This document shows positions 13,975 through 15,497 of a DNA stretch of 15,497 bases, one piece after another; the stretch's first letter is position 1; each line of letters opens with the position of its first letter. Below the pieces are notes generated by a model. It was not told the DNA's origin and searched no databases. It worked only from the letters and a program-made list of their open reading frames with translations. This DNA is from an uncultured Bacteroidales bacterium (lineage in GTDB: Bacteria > Bacteroidota > Bacteroidia > Bacteroidales > P3): assembly GCA_937910265.1 (NCBI GenBank), contig CALEPD010000029.1, forward strand, positions 1 to 15,497, written 5' to 3'. The translations under genes and the position numbers were made by a program.

Positions 13975-15497
13975 ATGGAAGAAAACAACAATAAAATACT
14001 TGAAGGTGAAATTGTAGAAACTAACCAAACCAATAATATCCCCGATGAGGACAACGTGGCCACTGCCGAAGAAATGGAAGCGGAGGCCCGTCGTTCTGCA
14101 GCAAAACGTGCTCAGAACAAAGAAAAAAAACAACACGAAGATGATTCTATCGGACTGAATGACTACAATATGCCCGATAGTCAAATCGATCCCTATACCG
14201 AACCCGACCCGGACGTGCCATGGGTGAAATATACCGAAAGCGAGTTCCTCTCGCGTGGTTGCAGCGGTTGCCCCAAATCTTATGAACCTATTTCTGAAAC
14301 AGAACGCAACATCTGTGGCAAGGTCACATCCTGCAACTGGCTCAGCGGAATCAGACAACCGTCCGAACGCCCCTTCGACATTGTCGAGGTACGTTTCAAA
14401 AACAACCGCAAAGAGTTTTTCAGACTCCCCGACCGTCTCGAAGTTGTTGAAGGCGACGTGGTGGCTGTCGAGGGTATGCCGGGCCACGATGTGGGCATCG
14501 TTACTCTCACAGGCGAAATGTGCCGCATTCAGATGAAAAAGCGCAACATCGACCCAGCCTCCGCCTCCGTTCGCAAACTTTTCCGCCGTGCCAAGGCCAA
14601 CGACATCGAGAAATGGGCCGAAACAATTAAGGAAGAACACGAAGCTCTGCTCAAAACACGTCGCATTGCCGCCGATCTTGGTCTCGAAATGAAGGTCAAC
14701 GATGTCGAATTTCAAGGTGACCGCAGCAAGGCTATTTTCTACTATACTGCCGACGACCGTGTCGATTTCAGAACCTTGATCAAAGTGCTTGCCGAGGAGT
14801 TTAAGGTGCGCGTCGAGATGAAGCAGATTGGTGTCCGCCAAGAAGCCGGCAAGGTGGGTGGCATAGGCACCTGTGGACGTGAGCTCTGCTGTAGCACCTG
14901 GCTTACCAACTTCAAATCGGTTACAACCGGTGCGGCTAAAACACAGCAGATTCTTCCCAATCCGCAGAAACTGGCCGGACAATGCGGCAAACTCAAATGT
15001 TGTCTCAACTTCGAGTATGAGGTATATGTCGATGCCCTCAAGAAATTCCCTCCTGCCAATACCCCCATCCGTTTCAAAAAGGGTTTGGCTTTGTACAAGA
15101 AAACCGACGTTTTCCGTGGCATCATGTGGTACGCATACGAAGGCGAGAACGACCTCTATGCCATACCGGCTGAAAGCGTCAAGGAAATAATCGAGATGAA
15201 CCGCAACCAGAAATACCCTGAAAAGCTCGAGGATTTCCAAGTCGAATTGATGTCCACAGCCTCACTTGCCCAGGAAACTTCGAACGACGAGTTTGAGCAG
15301 GAATTGCGACGTTTGGCCGAAAGTGGCGACGGCGTGGTGAGAGAGGAAGAAAAACGTCCGTCTCGTCACGAAGGCAAGCAGGGAAATCGCAACAGTGGCG
15401 ACCGCAGAAACAACCGCAATGGCGGTGATAAAAACCGTGGCGAAAATACCGAACACAAAGGCCAGCACCCCAAAGGCGACCGTCAGGACCTATCTTC
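13975..15497 (+). CDS. ricT: PSP1-domain protein, RicT/YaaT family (3' end outside window)
   Basis: ATG 13975 opens a frame that stays open to the window edge (507 complete codons), so the gene is partial. Residues 1-80 are acidic, Lys/Gln-rich and probably disordered. Residues 96-120 hold four cysteines (GCSGCPK with C96 and C99, then C114 and C120). The PSP1 core follows (FDIVEVRFKNNRKEFFRLPD, GDVVAVEGMPGHDVGIVTLTG, and KVNDVEFQGDRSKAIFYYTADDRVDFR). The next part carries the RicT cysteine signature GTCGRELCC (C300, C305, C306) and QCGKLKCCLNFE (C337, C342, C343). In Bacillus subtilis, RicT with RicA and RicF binds [4Fe-4S] clusters and aids RNase Y; the Bacteroidota role is uncertain. Residues after about 460 are low-complexity Arg/Gly/Asn-rich, resembling an RNA-binding tail. 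B. subtilis RicT is far shorter (about 275 residues). Confidence 0.9.
   Translation, partial: MEENNNKILEGEIVETNQTNNIPDEDNVATAEEMEAEARRSAAKRAQNKEKKQHEDDSIGLNDYNMPDSQIDPYTEPDPDVPWVKYTESEFLSRGCSGCPKSYEPISETERNICGKVTSCNWLSGIRQPSERPFDIVEVRFKNNRKEFFRLPDRLEVVEGDVVAVEGMPGHDVGIVTLTGEMCRIQMKKRNIDPASASVRKLFRRAKANDIEKWAETIKEEHEALLKTRRIAADLGLEMKVNDVEFQGDRSKAIFYYTADDRVDFRTLIKVLAEEFKVRVEMKQIGVRQEAGKVGGIGTCGRELCCSTWLTNFKSVTTGAAKTQQILPNPQKLAGQCGKLKCCLNFEYEVYVDALKKFPPANTPIRFKKGLALYKKTDVFRGIMWYAYEGENDLYAIPAESVKEIIEMNRNQKYPEKLEDFQVELMSTASLAQETSNDEFEQELRRLAESGDGVVREEEKRPSRHEGKQGNRNSGDRRNNRNGGDKNRGENTEHKGQHPKGDRQDLS

Noticed and set aside
13750..15240. 496-codon open frame on the - strand opposite holB's end and the ricT-like gene
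   Set aside because: It is antisense to a clearly conserved PSP1/RicT coding frame. Its translation is a low-diversity, Phe/Val/His-rich product typical of an antisense shadow of a codon-biased gene.

Overview
The window looks like chromosomal DNA from a member of the Bacteroidota, most likely order Bacteroidales. The evidence is the gene content: a Bacteroidota-type outer-membrane protein followed by a TPR protein, a lipoprotein LptC, an LpxD with the two-domain acyltransferase layout, and a long Cys-rich PSP1/RicT protein. The promoters also fit, with TTTG-N20-TAnnTTTG boxes instead of -35/-10 boxes, and classical Shine-Dalgarno sites are mostly absent. GC content appears moderate. I see no rRNA, tRNA, CRISPR array, transposase or phage gene. 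The family within Bacteroidales cannot be settled from the sequence alone.

Layout. (1) 129-761 encodes a DUF975-type integral membrane protein on the + strand. It converges on purD (876-2162, - strand), and a 14-bp perfect hairpin at 823-855 separates the two as a probable bidirectional terminator. (2) Divergent promoters between 2163 and 2322 serve purD and a long + strand gene series. (3) That series is pth - coaX - outer-membrane barrel protein - TPR protein - lptC - lpxD. It joins tRNA recycling and CoA synthesis to outer-membrane and LPS assembly. Junctions are tight (3-nt gap, 4-nt overlap, 36-nt, 14-nt and 54-nt gaps). (4) Seven bases after lpxD comes a three-gene cassette with overlapping reading frames: two SGNH/GDSL-like exported proteins and an AlgI-type MBOAT acyltransferase. 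Together they look like an O-acetylation machine for an envelope glycan or glycolipid. (5) After a 207-bp AT-rich gap with inverted repeats and a new promoter come holB (DNA polymerase III delta') and a PSP1/RicT-type protein that runs off the right edge.

Most noteworthy: a 19-bp stem followed by six T lies inside the first 30 codons of lptC. It resembles an intrinsic terminator or attenuator placed between the TPR gene and the LPS genes. The lpxD-linked SGNH-SGNH-MBOAT cassette is the best candidate for an under-described functional system. The remaining genes are ordinary housekeeping genes of this phylum.
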